Assembly (NCBI GenBank): GCA_963682025.1
Contig: OY821521.1
Coordinates: 198,659,526-198,723,525, forward strand
From: Cordilura impudica
Taxonomy: Eukaryota; Arthropoda; Insecta; Diptera; Scathophagidae
DNA: 64,000 nucleotides
Reading direction: 5' to 3'
In this document: positions 12,262-22,843 of the stretch, in pieces
How the letters are laid out: every line of letters starts with the position of its first letter
Numbering within the stretch: the first letter of the stretch is position 1
The notes under the pieces: model-generated
What the model was told of the DNA's origin: nothing
What the model saw: only the letters and a program-made list of their open reading frames with translations
Database searches by the model: none
Translations under genes and position numbers: made by a program

Positions 12262-12706
12262 TTTTGGTTAAAAAACAACAAACACACAGAATTTTTAGCA
12301 TTTTTTAGAGGTGTCTTTATATTTTGGGACAATGACAATTACCCCACTTTCAATAGCAACCTGTTCGAAATAATGACAAGCAATTTTATCATAACTTTAC
12401 CCATATAAATGAGTTTTTTTTTTTAATGAGCGTGATTTCAATAAACAGACGGACAGATGGACATCGCTAAATCGACTCGAGTTGTCATAAGGATAACTAA
12501 TATATATACTTATGGAGTCTCAAATTAATTTTTGATGCTTTAGGGCCCTGTTGCATCGCGACCGATATCAAAGAATGGCCTCATATTCTGAAATCCATTA
12601 AAATAGATCAATACTGCATGCGACACGTTCAGTATATATTGTGATATTTGGATCGCGGTCAATATATATTGAACGTGTAACAGGGCCCTTACAAAGGGTA
12701 TAAAAA
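12262..12706 (+). mobile_element. Family A element, 3' portion
   Basis: Matches 62199-62540: ACAACAAACACAC start, the body with ACCTGTTCGAAATAATG, a GAGCGTGATTTC segment, the GTCY tract in complement (ACAGACGGACAGATGGACA), ATCGCTAAATCGACTCGAG, and the end GGGTATAAAAATAG. The 5' half is missing. A MITE sits inside it (12543-12688). Confidence 0.7.
12543..12688. mobile_element. PIF/Harbinger-type MITE, 146 bp
   Basis: Terminal inverted repeats begin GGGCCCTGTTGC on the left and GGGCCCTGTTAC on the right strand. The element is bounded by TTA at 12540-12542 and 12689-12691. A 3-bp TTA target duplication and G-rich ends fit PIF/Harbinger. It lies inside the family A fragment and interrupts the stretch before GGGTATAAAAA. 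It encodes no protein. Confidence 0.7.
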
Positions 12707-13532
12707 TAGGTAATTTTTAAAAAAGAAACTTTTTTTGATATATGAAATATTTTTTTAAACGGGTACCTTTAATTTCTTGAAATGTGTATGTAAAAAAATT
12801 TTGTAATTCTATCATTTATTTCAAAATGAGTATAAATTAAATGATACTCAAAAAAGTTTTCTATATATTCCAGATATTTGCGCTATTTTTTAGTTATCTT
12901 ACATTAGACATACAAATTTTTAACATAATAGACAACCCTATAAAATTTTAAGTGCTTTTTTAGGGGGTCTGTATTTTTAATCCACATTTTACGTTATAGA
13001 AAATAATAATTATGTTTGTGATAACATAGTTTTTTTTTTTTTTTTTGTTAATGTACATACAATCTTTTGCTGATATAATCCGATTAATGTCTAGATTTTT
13101 CTTGTGATACAGAAAACCGATAGGCGACAGTTAGGTTAGGTTAGAAATTGTTTTTGATCTAAAAAACATTGTTGTATTGTATTTTAGTAATAGAAAATAA
13201 GCGATCAAAAAAAAAAAAAATACAAATAAATAAAACAAATTAAATCTGTTTAATGAGGGATGTAAAAAGTTTGAATCACCCCAGTGAAAACTGTTAAACA
13301 TTTCGAAAAGTTTTCCCTGCTCGCTTGATTATATGAATAGATTAGTAGATATAAAAAAATAGCGACTTTTTAAGCGAGACAATGAAACTGTAGAGGTAAG
13401 AGAGAGATAGAAATCAAATAAACAAAAATTGATGCCGGAAGTATATCCTTTTACAAAAGTTTTGTGAAAAGTGTGATCGAAAAATCTTAACACGTGTTTT
13501 TCTCTTAACTTTTTTCGAAATCAGTATTACAC
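12707..13532. other. AT-rich spacer
   Basis: Unique AT-rich sequence with long A and T runs. No gene or element recognised. Confidence 0.5.
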
Positions 13533-13985
13533 ATACTCTATACCACTATGTGGTTTGGGTATAATAACGGTGCTGCTGTTTATAACTACCAAAAATATTT
13601 GACATAGACCCATCTTTTATTATACCGATCAACTCAGAATTACTTTCTGAATCACTTCTGAGTCGATTTAGCGATGTCCGTCCGTCCGTCCGTCTGTGTG
13701 TCGATGTAAATATTATTAAATCTATCAAAAAACAAAAATATTGCACAGATTTTTCTCAAATTTGGTTTGTATATATTTTTTACAAATATAAGTGACTTTA
13801 CCAAATATGGTCAGGATCGGTACATTTTTCGACCTAGCCCCCTTACAAATATAGCGTTGGATATGAACTTTTTCATATCTGCAGCCAAGAAAATTAATAA
13901 CAATGCCACTCAAAATTGGTTTATGCTTATTTTCTATATCCAATTAGTTGAACCGAAGAGATATGGTCTCTAAACCATGATCTAG
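13533..13985 (-). mobile_element. Family B element, internally deleted
   Basis: On the left (element 3' end) is the palindrome CTATACCACTATGTGGTTTGG, then the TATAATAAAAGATGGGTC-like region and (GTCC)n tract near 13677-13694. On the right is the body that in other copies precedes the 5' hairpin. The hairpin itself is degraded near 13975. About 300 bp of the body seen in 14172-14970 is missing. Non-coding. Confidence 0.7.
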
Positions 13986-14171
13986 GGCAGCCATGACAAC
14001 CCGCGGCCCGATTTAACATAATTTTTTTTAAATATATTTTTTATAATAAATTATTTACTATTCTAAGAAAAAAAAATATGTATTTCAAATAACATAAAAG
14101 AATAAGTATAAATATAATTAATTTTTGAATTCATTGTGAATGAAATACAAAAGAAAATAATCTAATAGAAA

Positions 14172-14970
14172 ACAAGTAAGAAAATTATAGTCGGTCTAGA
14201 CCTACTATATGATACCCTATACCATGCGTTTAGAGACCCTATCTCATAGGTCCAACTAACTGGACATAGAAAATAAGCATAAACTAAATTTGAGTGGGAT
14301 TTTTATCAATTTTTTTGGCTGCAGATATGAAAAAGTTCATATCGAATGCAATATCAATATGGAGACTAGGCCCAAAAATGGACCGATCCTGACTATGTTT
14401 GGTAAAGTCTCTTGTATTTTGCAAAAATATATACAAACAAAATTTGAGAAGAATCAGTGCAATATTTTTGTTTTTTGATAGATTTAAGTGAAGATCGGGA
14501 AGCAGCTCTATATGGGGCCTATGACTAGGAGTTGTCCCATAGGTATCATTTTTGGACTACTCATTAATGGATGTAATAAACACATACAAACCCAATTTGA
14601 CTAAGATTTATATGATTATTTGGATTTTATGGCAATTTAAGTCGATTTCATAGGGGTCATTTGTATGGGGACTAGGTCTGAACATGGGCCGATTCTCACC
14701 AGTTTCAATGGCGTTCATCCTATAGCCGGTCAAAGCTTATATACCAAATTTCATCAAAATATATTCATATTTGCGATCTGCAGTCTGATTAAAATCTTTA
14801 CATGGACACAGACGGACGGACGGACGGACGGACATCGTTAAATCGAATCAGATAGTGATTCTGATTCGATCGGTATAATTAAAGATGGGTCTAGGTCAAA
14901 TATTTTTGGTAGTTACAAACAGCAGCACAAAGTCATTATACCCAAACCACATTGTGATATAGGGTATAAA
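14172..14970 (+). mobile_element. Family B element, near full length
   Basis: Starts ACAAGTAAGAAAATTATAG, then a hairpin (AGTCGGTC / GACCTACT, one arm mismatch), then GATACCCTATACC. The body continues to a (GGAC)n tract at 14810-14832, ATCGTTAAATCGAATCAGA, and ends with the palindromic ACCACATTGTGATATAGGG and TATAAAAA. It is non-coding. It directly abuts the hAT coding relic at 14971. Confidence 0.75.
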
Positions 14971-16443
14971 AAGTGCAATGAATCTTCAGAGCAAGCAGTT
15001 GAAGTAAGTTTTGATATAGCCAATTTAATAGCAAAATCGTCTCGACCGTATACCGATGGTGATTTTGTAAAAAACTGCTTAATCGTAGCATCAAAAAAAT
15101 TATGTTGTACAAAATGCAACTCGAAATTTGAAGCACTAAGTTTAAACCGAATGACAATACAACGACGTATCACCGATATTTCTGTTGATATCGTGGCTAA
15201 ATTTTCAAGAATATTCAAAAATTGTATCAATTTTTCGTTAGCTGTTGATGAATCTACCGATGTAACTTCCATTGCTCAATTGTGTATATATGCCCGTTGT
15301 ATAACATCAGATTATGAGATTTTTGAAGAACTTGTCGAACTCTATCCAATGAAAGACCAAACAAGAGGATCGGATTTATTGCAGGCATTATTATCTAGCA
15401 TGCAGAAGCATAATTTGGATTTATCAAAGCTTTCTGGTATGGTGACTGACGTTGCTCATTCAATGATTGGTCCTAAAATCGGTATGAGTACTCTTTTATC
15501 CGAACATATGAAACAAAAAGGAATACATACTGATTTAATGAAGTATCACTGCATTATACACCAACAAAATTTAATTGGCAAAAATCTGGGTTTCGACCAT
15601 GTTATGAAAAAAGTTGTGAAAGCTGTAAATTTCATCCGATCACGTGGATTAAATCACAGACAATTTAAGGAATTTCTTAATGAAATTGAATGCGGATATG
15701 GTGATGTTTTGTACTATAGTGAAGTTCGTTGGTTTAGAGGCAAAGTTCTGCAACGTTTCCTTAACCTTATTGAAGAAATTAAAATGTTTTTAAATGAAAA
15801 AAGTCAGCCAGTGGATTATTTGGAAGATTCAAAATGGATATGTGATCTCGCATTTTTAACAGATATATGCGGCCATTTAAATGATCTGAACCTAAAACTT
15901 CAAGGGTAATGTCAATTAATCACGAAATTACATGGTGACGTGTCAGCTTTTCTAATCAAGTTATCATTGTTCCATTCCCAAATAGTCAATAATAATACCT
16001 GTCACTTTTCGAACTGCGATGAAATATTTAAAAAGTACAAGATGAACTTTGACCGGTACAAAATACGGTTCAGCACATTTGCTAATCCTTTCGAAGCATC
16101 ACATGAAAATTCTGAATCAAAACTGCAACTTGAGCTTATTGACATTCAGTCCAACGAAGAATTGAAGTCCAAATTTAAGGAAGGAGACTTAATGAACTTC
16201 TACAGATGTCTTCCTACAGAAAACTTTCCAAATTTATGAGAAAATGCTGCGCTTTGTGGAAGTTTATTCGGAAGTACATACATTTGTGAGCAAACTTTTT
16301 CAATAATGAAGTTGAATAAATCAATTCAAAGAAACCGACTTACAAATGAAAATCTAAACGCCGTGGCAAAGGTAGCTACTACAAATATTACTCCAGATGT
16401 AAAAAATTTACCATCTAATATGCAACCACAAAAATCACATTAA
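14971..16443 (+). pseudogene. hAT-superfamily transposase, two in-frame stops
   Basis: A single reading frame runs from 14971 to a stop at 16441-16443, broken by TAA at 15907 and TGA at 16237. It would encode a hAT transposase (RNase H-like DDE enzyme) of the GTF2IRD2/ZBED-like group. Seen in order: SRPYTDGDFVKNCL (pre-catalytic), LSLNRMTIQRRI, LAVDESTDVTSIAQL with the first catalytic Asp, SGMVTDVAHSMIG with the second Asp region, HCIIHQQNL, VRWFRGKVL, and the C-terminal dimerisation segment GSTYICEQTFSIMK near 16272-16313 with the final Glu-Gln region. About 490 codons remain. The N-terminal BED zinc finger is missing: the frame starts abruptly at the family B junction. Each nonsense codon is one base from a sense codon, so decay is recent to moderate. 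Confidence 0.88.
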
Positions 16444-16602
16444 AATTAAGTTGTTTTTGATTAAGTTACTAATATATTTTGAATTATTTTGTATGTGAAT
16501 TTCCTTGTTTTTGTAATAAAGTATATATGTAATAATAACTGTTTGTAGTTTTTGTTATTGTCTATTCAATAATTTTCTAAGGTTGAAAGGGTTGTGCATG
16601 AC

Positions 16603-16655
16603 TGGTCTAGGGTATCGTATAGTCGGTCTAAACCGACTATAATTTTCTCACTTGT
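16603..16655 (-). mobile_element. Family B 5' terminus, inverted
   Basis: Read on the minus strand: ACAAGTGAGAAAATTATAG, the hairpin AGTCGGTTTAGACCGACT, then ACGATACCCTAGACC. It closes the composite unit that starts at 14172. Confidence 0.75.
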
Positions 16656-16760
16656 TTTATTTTTATTTTTTTGTTATTTTTTTGATCAAGTTATCTTTCA
16701 AAAAATATCAGTTTTTATGTTTAATGACAACCATGTTCATTTGTTGTTAGTTTGATTAAA

Positions 16761-17550
16761 ATGAGTGATGAAATAAATGTAATCCAACTTAGTCGTAGAA
16801 AAAGATGGCCAAAAAATCAAAGATATGCCGTCAAACTGTTTCTACTATTATCAGAAAGTATCTGAAGAATTTAACCACTGATAGGTAACCTGGTAGGTCA
16901 GAGCTCGATGCTCGTACTATTTGGTTCGAAAAGTTGAAGCCAATGCAGGTTTGGAAACATATAAGTCAAAAAGTTCCAGACAGGAACGCTGCAAAAAGTT
17001 TAAAGGCCACAAACAGAGCAGAGAAATTTTTATCAAGTTTCATAAAAAAATACTCCTGCTGCATAATGGATGACGAAACTCATATACTGGCAGATTTTTC
17101 GCAGCTTCCGAGTCAATCTTTCAATGTTGCCACTGATCGAAGAAATGTTGAAGTTCCTGGTATGGCAAGCAACATGCAGTTGCAGCAAAGGAAGAAAGTT
17201 TCAACGGGCTCTATAAATACCGAAATTTACATTAAGGAGAGTTTGCAAAGAAGGCTACTTACTTCATATCAAAAGCCAACATAATATGTCCACATATATT
17301 TGGGCCGATTTGACATCCTGTGACTATGGTAAGAAAGCTCTTGAGTGGTACAAGCACAATAACTTGGTTTTTGTGACAAGGAAGACAAATCCTCCAAACC
17401 GTCCGGAGTTAAGGCCAGTGGAGAGAAAAGAGAGTTAAAGAGCATAGAGAAGGTGTCCCAAAATGGTGAAAATTTTAAAAGGAGATGGACTCTATTCCAT
17501 ACCTAATCCATAATCGAAGGGTTTCCGGAAAAAGTCCATAAGTTCCTAAG
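16761..17550 (+). pseudogene. DD37E Tc1/mariner-type transposase relic
   Basis: Begins ATGAGTGATGAAATAAAT at 16761 and carries CCIMDDETHILADF (first catalytic Asp) in the open frame 16934-17284, then TGSINTEIYIKESLQRRLL. After a frame change near 17280 it continues with STYIWADLTSCDYGKKALEW (second Asp) and NPPNRPELRPVERKE. I count 37 residues between the second Asp and the Glu of RPVE, so this is a DD37E triad, known from insects and other animals. The segment with the usual WQAI motif is replaced by unrelated sequence. Frame changes and stops make it inactive. Confidence 0.8.
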
Positions 17551-18261
17551 TAGTGATTATATATCTGTGGTTTTCTAAAATAACCCCGTATGTCATAAAA
17601 TCAAAATGTTCAGGGGAGCCAAAAACGTTATATTTCAAATTATTTATTTTTATTTAACAGTCCTGCAGATATGGGCAATAAATACTTTTGAGTCAAAAAT
17701 CTTCAGAGGAATAGATCCTAGTGAAGGACGAAAAAACAATATGTAAATTACACTTAAAGTGTGTGCAAATAAAATAACTTATGTCGACAAACGTCGTTTT
17801 CTTTGAAAAAAAAACTACCACCATGTAGACATAAGTTGTTGTTGCTTGAAAAATGGATTTTTTTTGTTCGTCAACAAAAACTTAACGGGACTTTGGATGA
17901 GAATATAACAACGTATCAAGAATAATAGTGATAAAAAATAACAGAAATAAACACACAAGTTTTTATAAGTGGTTATACACTGAAAACTAATCCAAAATTA
18001 TTTTGCATTTTTTTTTCGATAATAACAACGTATGTCGCTATGTGTCGTTTTCTGAGAAAATAATTTGTCAGTGATCAAACGTAGGTTGACATACGTCGTT
18101 AGTGCTGCAAATTAATTTAATAAACATTTAAGTTACGTCGTTATTTAAAGAAAAAACTCAGAAATGTTCAACATTAAAAAAAAAATATTTAACACAAGTA
18201 AAAATTAATATATTTGGCATCATTAACTCAAACTGTAAAAAATGGACATATATAGATATAT
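17551..18261. other. Spacer with repeated ACGTCGTT words
   Basis: No gene seen. The octamer ACGTCGTT occurs at about 17791, 18093 and 18135, with related TGTCGTTTTCT at 18044 and 17792. The TG/AC-rich words could mark a decayed element or clustered binding sites. Confidence 0.4.
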
Positions 18262-18852
18262 GGGGGGTTTCATGTCAAGTGCACCAACTTTTGAAACCGA
18301 TGTCTTCCGATCGGGATGAAATTTGCACCAAGGTTAGTCCTATTGGATAGTAGCTTAGACACAATTTTTCAATAAGATCGGTCCAGATCTCTCTGAGTAA
18401 GAGGGGATCAAAATTTGACATTTTGGCCAAACAGGTGTTTTTTCTCATCCGTGTAACTTATTACCTATTGTTCTTAGAAAATTTTCTCCCAAATAGTTTA
18501 GATTGCTATTTCTTCAATATTTCGGAAAAAAATACTTAAAAAAAAAAAATTTAGACTTTTTTTTGCTAAATTAAAGCATTTTTTGCCTTTTTTTTCAAAA
18601 AGTGCATTTTTTTTTTTTTTTTTTTCATAAGAAAGCTTAGGATTTTTCCTTTAAGAGCTTTTTGGTCGCTTAGTGGGATGGGAGTGGGATATCTATCAAA
18701 ATAAATGTTTTGTAACTCAAGACAACGGGTTTTCAATTTTTCACAAATGCACTATTTTGAATTTTTTCCTATTTGTGTGTAAAACCTTACAAATAAAACT
18801 TATACTGAGAAACTAGACAAATTAACCTTTCCGAAGGTATATAACATACCTA
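18262..18852 (+). repeat. C1 left terminal inverted repeat
   Basis: About 591 bp, matching the reverse complement of 20500-21078 with scattered substitutions and homopolymer-length differences. It includes TTCCGATCGGGATGAAATTT near the outer end and TTAACCTTTCCGAAGG at the inner end. Confidence 0.85.
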
Positions 18853-19166
18853 ACTAAAATTTTATACCCTCGATGCTGTAATACCCAGAATATGTTAACC
18901 TCAGGAAAAAATCGCTTTTTTTCTATAGACATATTGAAAAATTATTATTTTTTTTATTTATTTTGAATAATAATTAAATTAATGTATAATAAAAATAATA
19001 TTAAAAATAAAAGGATAAATAATTTATTAAAATTTAATTTTAATTGCATTAGATCCATTTATATCATAACTATTTTTATACTTAATTTATTGTAGCTGAT
19101 GAAGTATTTAAGTCTTGTAAATTTTTAAATACCCAGTCTTTCATCCAGCTTTTTTGTCGCCTTTAT

Positions 19167-20479
19167 TTACTGCGTTTTTTTTGTCAATCCTTTCTTGGCG
19201 TTACTAGGTTCAGCTGTTGACGTCGCTGCTGGTTTATTTGTTGGCTTTGGAAAGAAATCGCATTGAATAGAGGCAGAAAACTTTTTCAACTTGAGTCTTC
19301 CATTGACAAGCGGTATAAAAGCATGGTATTGAGCGGTGCCATCGATTGTTACCGCAGCATCGAATCTGCGCTTCAGTGTTTTCAATGTTTCCTGATGATC
19401 TTCTTTGCTGCTAAAAACTATTTTAGTTTCTTTACAATAATTCTTTGCCCAATGGAATAAAGCAGTCGCATCTAAGATGCGATCTTGATGAGAGCACTGG
19501 AGACTATACTTCGCTGCATTTCTTTTAAGGTCTGCTCCAATACCATCACATGCTCCTTTACCATGAGCAGTAGGATGAAAATGCCACTCAGCTGGCATTC
19601 CAAAATCTTTTTCATGGCCATAAGATTTGCCAAGCTACTTTTGTTATTAAAATGTTGACGAGCTCCGTCCGAAACGTAGTATACCTTCTTTACTGTAAAT
19701 TTAGATTTTAGAAATTTTAGTATTATCTTCTGGTACTCATAAACTGCAACGGTATCATGTTTTAAATCGTCGGATATGATTGCCATACTTTTGTGTTCCA
19801 GTTTTTCATCTTTCATGTAGTAAATAACTACTGTGAGTATAGTTGCTTGGTCGTTATTGAAGTGGAATGCTTGTATGTCATCCTGAAGAACATATTTATA
19901 GTTTTCTGCGAAATCATATGAAATAACAAATTCACCAGACTTCAAATGTATCTTCAAATCCTTGAAGAATGACCATTGCTCTCTAACTAAAAAGTCATGG
20001 GTTCTCAAGTTTAGCAATCCTGTACACATTTCTTCCACAAAATCATCCACATTTAAAATGATTGTTTTCAATATGCATCTGTCAGTCTGAATCCAAGAAT
20101 CAAATTTGATCTCCTCTATATATTTCCGATTTAAAGAGTTGATTAAATTTTCTTTGATGAATGTGGTTTTCGGGCAATTGGTACATTCACCTAAGTGGCA
20201 AGAAGTTGTTGCATTAGGACACATAGTCAATTTAAGGCAATCGGGGTAATCGTGTAAATCTTCTGCCGAATCATCTGTTAAATACTTTAAGTTAATTTCC
20301 TTCAACATCAGTTTAACATTTTCATGGTAAATGCAAACGCATACTGTGTGAGTTCCGCTGCTTCCTACCAAAACGCAATGTTTTGGCCTCATTTGGGTAA
20401 ATTTCGTGAAGCCAATTTTAACATCCTCGTGTTCAGATTGAAATGTTGCAAATAACTCTTTCAGATTACAGAGAACCAT
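19167..20479 (-). pseudogene. C1 transposase, one frameshift, superfamily unassigned
   Basis: Minus-strand gene starting at ATG 20479, about 25 bases inside the right inverted repeat. The first frame (20479-19472, 335 codons) shows MRPKHCVLVGSSGTHTVCVC, a Cys cluster (MCPNATTSCHLGECTNCPK, a likely zinc site), YDFAENYKYVLQDDIQAFHF, and YYVSDGARQHFNNKSSLANL. Reading then continues in another frame (19598-19167) with EWHFHPTAHGKGACDGIGAD and a Lys-rich tail. The two overlap near 19600-19640, so one indel separates them; together they give about 430 residues. DFAENY, SDGA and HGKGxxDGIG recur in insect and cnidarian transposon-derived proteins from memory of the family; candidate catalytic acids are in DFAENY, SDGA and AEWHF. 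A natural frameshift or sequencing error is possible. Confidence 0.7.
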
Positions 20480-20499
20480 TCTCTTCTGTTATGTTATGA

Positions 20500-21078
20500 A
20501 GGTATGTTAAATATCTTCGGAAAGGTTAATTTGTCTAGTTTCTCAGTATAAGTTTTATTTGTAAGGTTTTACACACAAATAGGAAAAAATTCAAAATAGT
20601 GCATTTGTGAAAAATTGAAAAACCGTTGTCTTGAGTTGCAAAACATTTATTTTGATAGATATCCCATTCCCATCCCACTAAGCGAAAAAAAAAGCTCTTA
20701 AAGGAAAAATCCTAAGCTTACTTATGAAAAAAAAAGCCCTTTTTGAAAAAAAAGGCAGAAAATGCTTTGATTTAGCTAAAAAAAAGTCTACAAAACAAAT
20801 TTTTTTTTAAAGTATTTTTTCCGAAATATTGAAGAAATATCTAAACTATTTGGGAGGATATTTTCTAAGAACAATAGGTAATAAGTTACATGGATGAGAA
20901 AAAACACCTGTTTGGCCAAAATGTCAAAGTTTGGTCCCCTCTAACTCAGAGAGATCTTGACCGATCTTGTTGAAAAATTGTGTTTAAACTACTATCCAAT
21001 ATGACTAACCTTGGTGCAAATTTCATCCCGATCGGAAGACATCGGTTTCAAAAGTTGGTGCTTGACATGAAACCCCCC
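20500..21078 (-). repeat. C1 right terminal inverted repeat
   Basis: About 579 bp, inverted relative to 18262-18852. It lacks two bases (CA) near its outer end and ends in CCCCCC at 21078. The transposase ATG lies just inside it, so the repeat probably carries the promoter. Confidence 0.85.
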
Positions 21079-22520
21079 ATATATATATATAAAAATGTTG
21101 GTGCATTTGTTTGTAACGAATGATCTCTGGAACCATAAGAGCTGTCGAGGTAAGATTCTGTGTCTTTTTTAGTTTTAACCCTCTAGCTGGCGTTGGGGTT
21201 AAGTTATAAACGAAATACTTTTTTCAGCGCGATTTGACTGCAATTCAGAATATATTTATGTTTCGTCATAAGAAATTTTTGTATGTATAAATGGACCCGA
21301 TAGGTGGCGCTGGGGTAAAGTTATTTCGAATTTTCTTATTTACGGTGCGATTTTAATGAAACTAAGAATGTACATATATGTATGTTAGATGATGCCAAAC
21401 ATTTTTTTATTGGACCCGGTAGATGGCGCTGTCGTTCGAAAAATAATGAGTTGTCAAATTTATACAAATTTTATAAGTTACAAAATTCACAAACGTTTTT
21501 ATATATAAATATTCTAAAAAAAAGGAAGGAAAAAGCCACAACATTATTGCATGGTAGTCGTGGAGCTCATTCAGCACACAAATCACCGTTAAACGTACAA
21601 ATAAATGAGAATGCCGTCTGTAATATCAAAAGTTCTGCAAAAATGCAGTATTATTATTTGGGATGAATGTACTTTAGAAGCATTACATAGAACTTTAAAA
21701 GATTTGAAAGGCAATGAAAGACTTTTTGGTGGAGCTCTCATTTTATCTAGAGATCTTCGTCAAACATTGCCAGTCATAACAAAATCAACCTATGCTAACG
21801 AAATACATGCCTGCTAAAAATCATCAACATTATGGAGTAGCGTTCAAACTATAAAATTAACAACAAACATGCGAGTACGATTACAAAATGATCCAATGGC
21901 TGACCAATTTTCAAAACAACTACTTGATCTTGGTAATGGTAAAATCAATATTAACCCAACCAATCAAGCTATTAAAATATCCACAAGATTTTTGTCAATT
22001 TATATCGTCAAACGATGAATTAATTGAAAATGTATTCCCCGACATTCAAAATTAATATCGTAACCATGATTGGTTAAGTGAAAGAGTTATTTTAGCCGCA
22101 AAAAATGTCAATGTCGATGTTGATAATATTAATGGTGTTATTCAGGACATGATTGATTCTGAAACGTTTTCTTTGAAATCTATGGACAGTGTTGTTGTAA
22201 AAAATGAAGCAGTCAATTATCCAAAAAAATTTTTGAATTCACTTGATGTGCCCGGTCTACCGCCACATTTATTAAAATTAAAAGTTGGTTCTCCAGTAAT
22301 AACATTCAAAAGATTGCAATTTCCGATCAGATTGGGATTTGCCATGATCATTAATAAATCTCAAGGACAATCATTGCAAATATGTGGTTTGGACCTCGAA
22401 AACAGTTGTTTTTCCTACGAGCAACTATATGTGGCATGTTCTCGTGTCGGAAAGCCAGAAAATTTATTCATTTACTGTGAGAATAATGAAACTAAAAATA
22501 ACTGAATATAATCTCAAATT
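21079..22520 (+). mobile_element. Decayed autonomous-type Helitron
   Basis: The start (ATATATATATATAAAAATG, then GGTGCATTTGTTTGTAACG) is typical of Helitron 5' regions, with the true TC start displaced by the C1 insertion. A helicase relic follows from 21523. Most of the Rep part is deleted and no clean CTAG end was identified before the mariner relic at 22553. Confidence 0.65.
21523..22505 (+). pseudogene. Helitron RepHel helicase domain relic (Pif1-like)
   Basis: Would encode the SF1B (Pif1-type) helicase half of a Helitron Rep/helicase, which unwinds DNA for rolling-circle transposition. Seen: ATTLLHGSRGAHSAHKSPLN, SIIIWDECT (Walker B, motif II) and GALILSRDLRQTLPVI (motif III, usual Gly-Asp replaced by Arg-Asp). 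A stop and frame change near 21815 are followed by decayed sequence around NMRVRLQNDPMA and FLNSLDVPGLPPHLLKLKVG, then GFAMIINKSQGQSLQ and LYVACSRVGKPENLFIY (motifs V-VI). About 60 codons between KVGSPVI and FKRLQFP, normal in the family, are missing. The Walker A part and the Rep domain are absent. Confidence 0.85.
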
Positions 22521-22552
22521 TCTTCTTTTATTTGAAAGTACAATCCTTCCGG

Positions 22553-22843
22553 TTAATAATGGAAAATAATTTCATTCAAATGGCTGCCTCGGCTGGCCAT
22601 GCAGTAGCCTACATCGGTCCAATTTTTAAGCATATTATCGATTGTGTGCAGCTGTATTTCACCAATTGCTTCACGAATATTGTGCTTTAAAGCGTCAATT
22701 GTCTCTGGCTTGTTGGCGTAACACTTATCTTTGAGGGCACCCCACAAATAATAGTCCAACGGAGTCAAATCGCAGCTCCGAGGTGGCCAAACGACATCAG
22801 CTCTGCGGCTGATAATGCGATCTTCAAAAACAGGCAAAACCAT
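22553..22843 (-). pseudogene. Mariner/Tc1-superfamily transposase, C-terminal fragment
   Basis: An uninterrupted 96-codon minus-strand frame: FEDRIISRRADVVWPPRSCD, LTPLDYYLWGALKDKCYANK (third catalytic Asp in SCDLTPLDY), then HTIDNMLKNWTD and ASRGSHLNEIIFHY at the C-terminus, ending at the usual stop. The start ATG at 22843 is internal to the family's protein; everything upstream is lost. Same family as 1695-3073 and 4800-5322 but better preserved here. Confidence 0.8.

Larger units (their letters stand above)
14172..16655 (+). mobile_element. Composite unit: family B ends around a hAT transposase
   Basis: The left edge is a family B 5' end and the right edge (16603-16655) is an inverted family B 5' end with its perfect hairpin AGTCGGTCTAAACCGACT. 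Between them lie a family B body and a hAT transposase pseudogene. The two edges form an inverted repeat of about 50 bp. I see no clear target duplication, so whether this ever moved as a unit is unproven. Confidence 0.5.
18262..21078 (-). mobile_element. DNA transposon C1 with ~590-bp terminal inverted repeats
   Basis: The left end GGGGGGTTTCATGTCAAG (18262) is mirrored at the right end (21078, GACATGAAACCCCCC). Inverted similarity continues inward for about 0.59 kb on each side, to the AACATACCT word. Both ends sit in TA-rich flank (AGATATAT / ATATATAT), consistent with a short ATAT-type target duplication. Inside is one minus-strand transposase gene with a single frameshift. A 749-bp internally deleted relative lies at 51812-52560. 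The superfamily is not assigned with confidence; long terminal repeats and the transposase motifs suggest checking Sola-like groups. Confidence 0.8.

Noticed and set aside
13131..13145. GGTTAGGTTAG as insect telomere repeat
   Set aside because: Only about two units, and flies lack TTAGG telomeres.
15151..15157. ATG at 15151 as the true start of the hAT transposase
   Set aside because: The same frame is open upstream to 14971 and encodes family-typical residues, so the ATG is internal.
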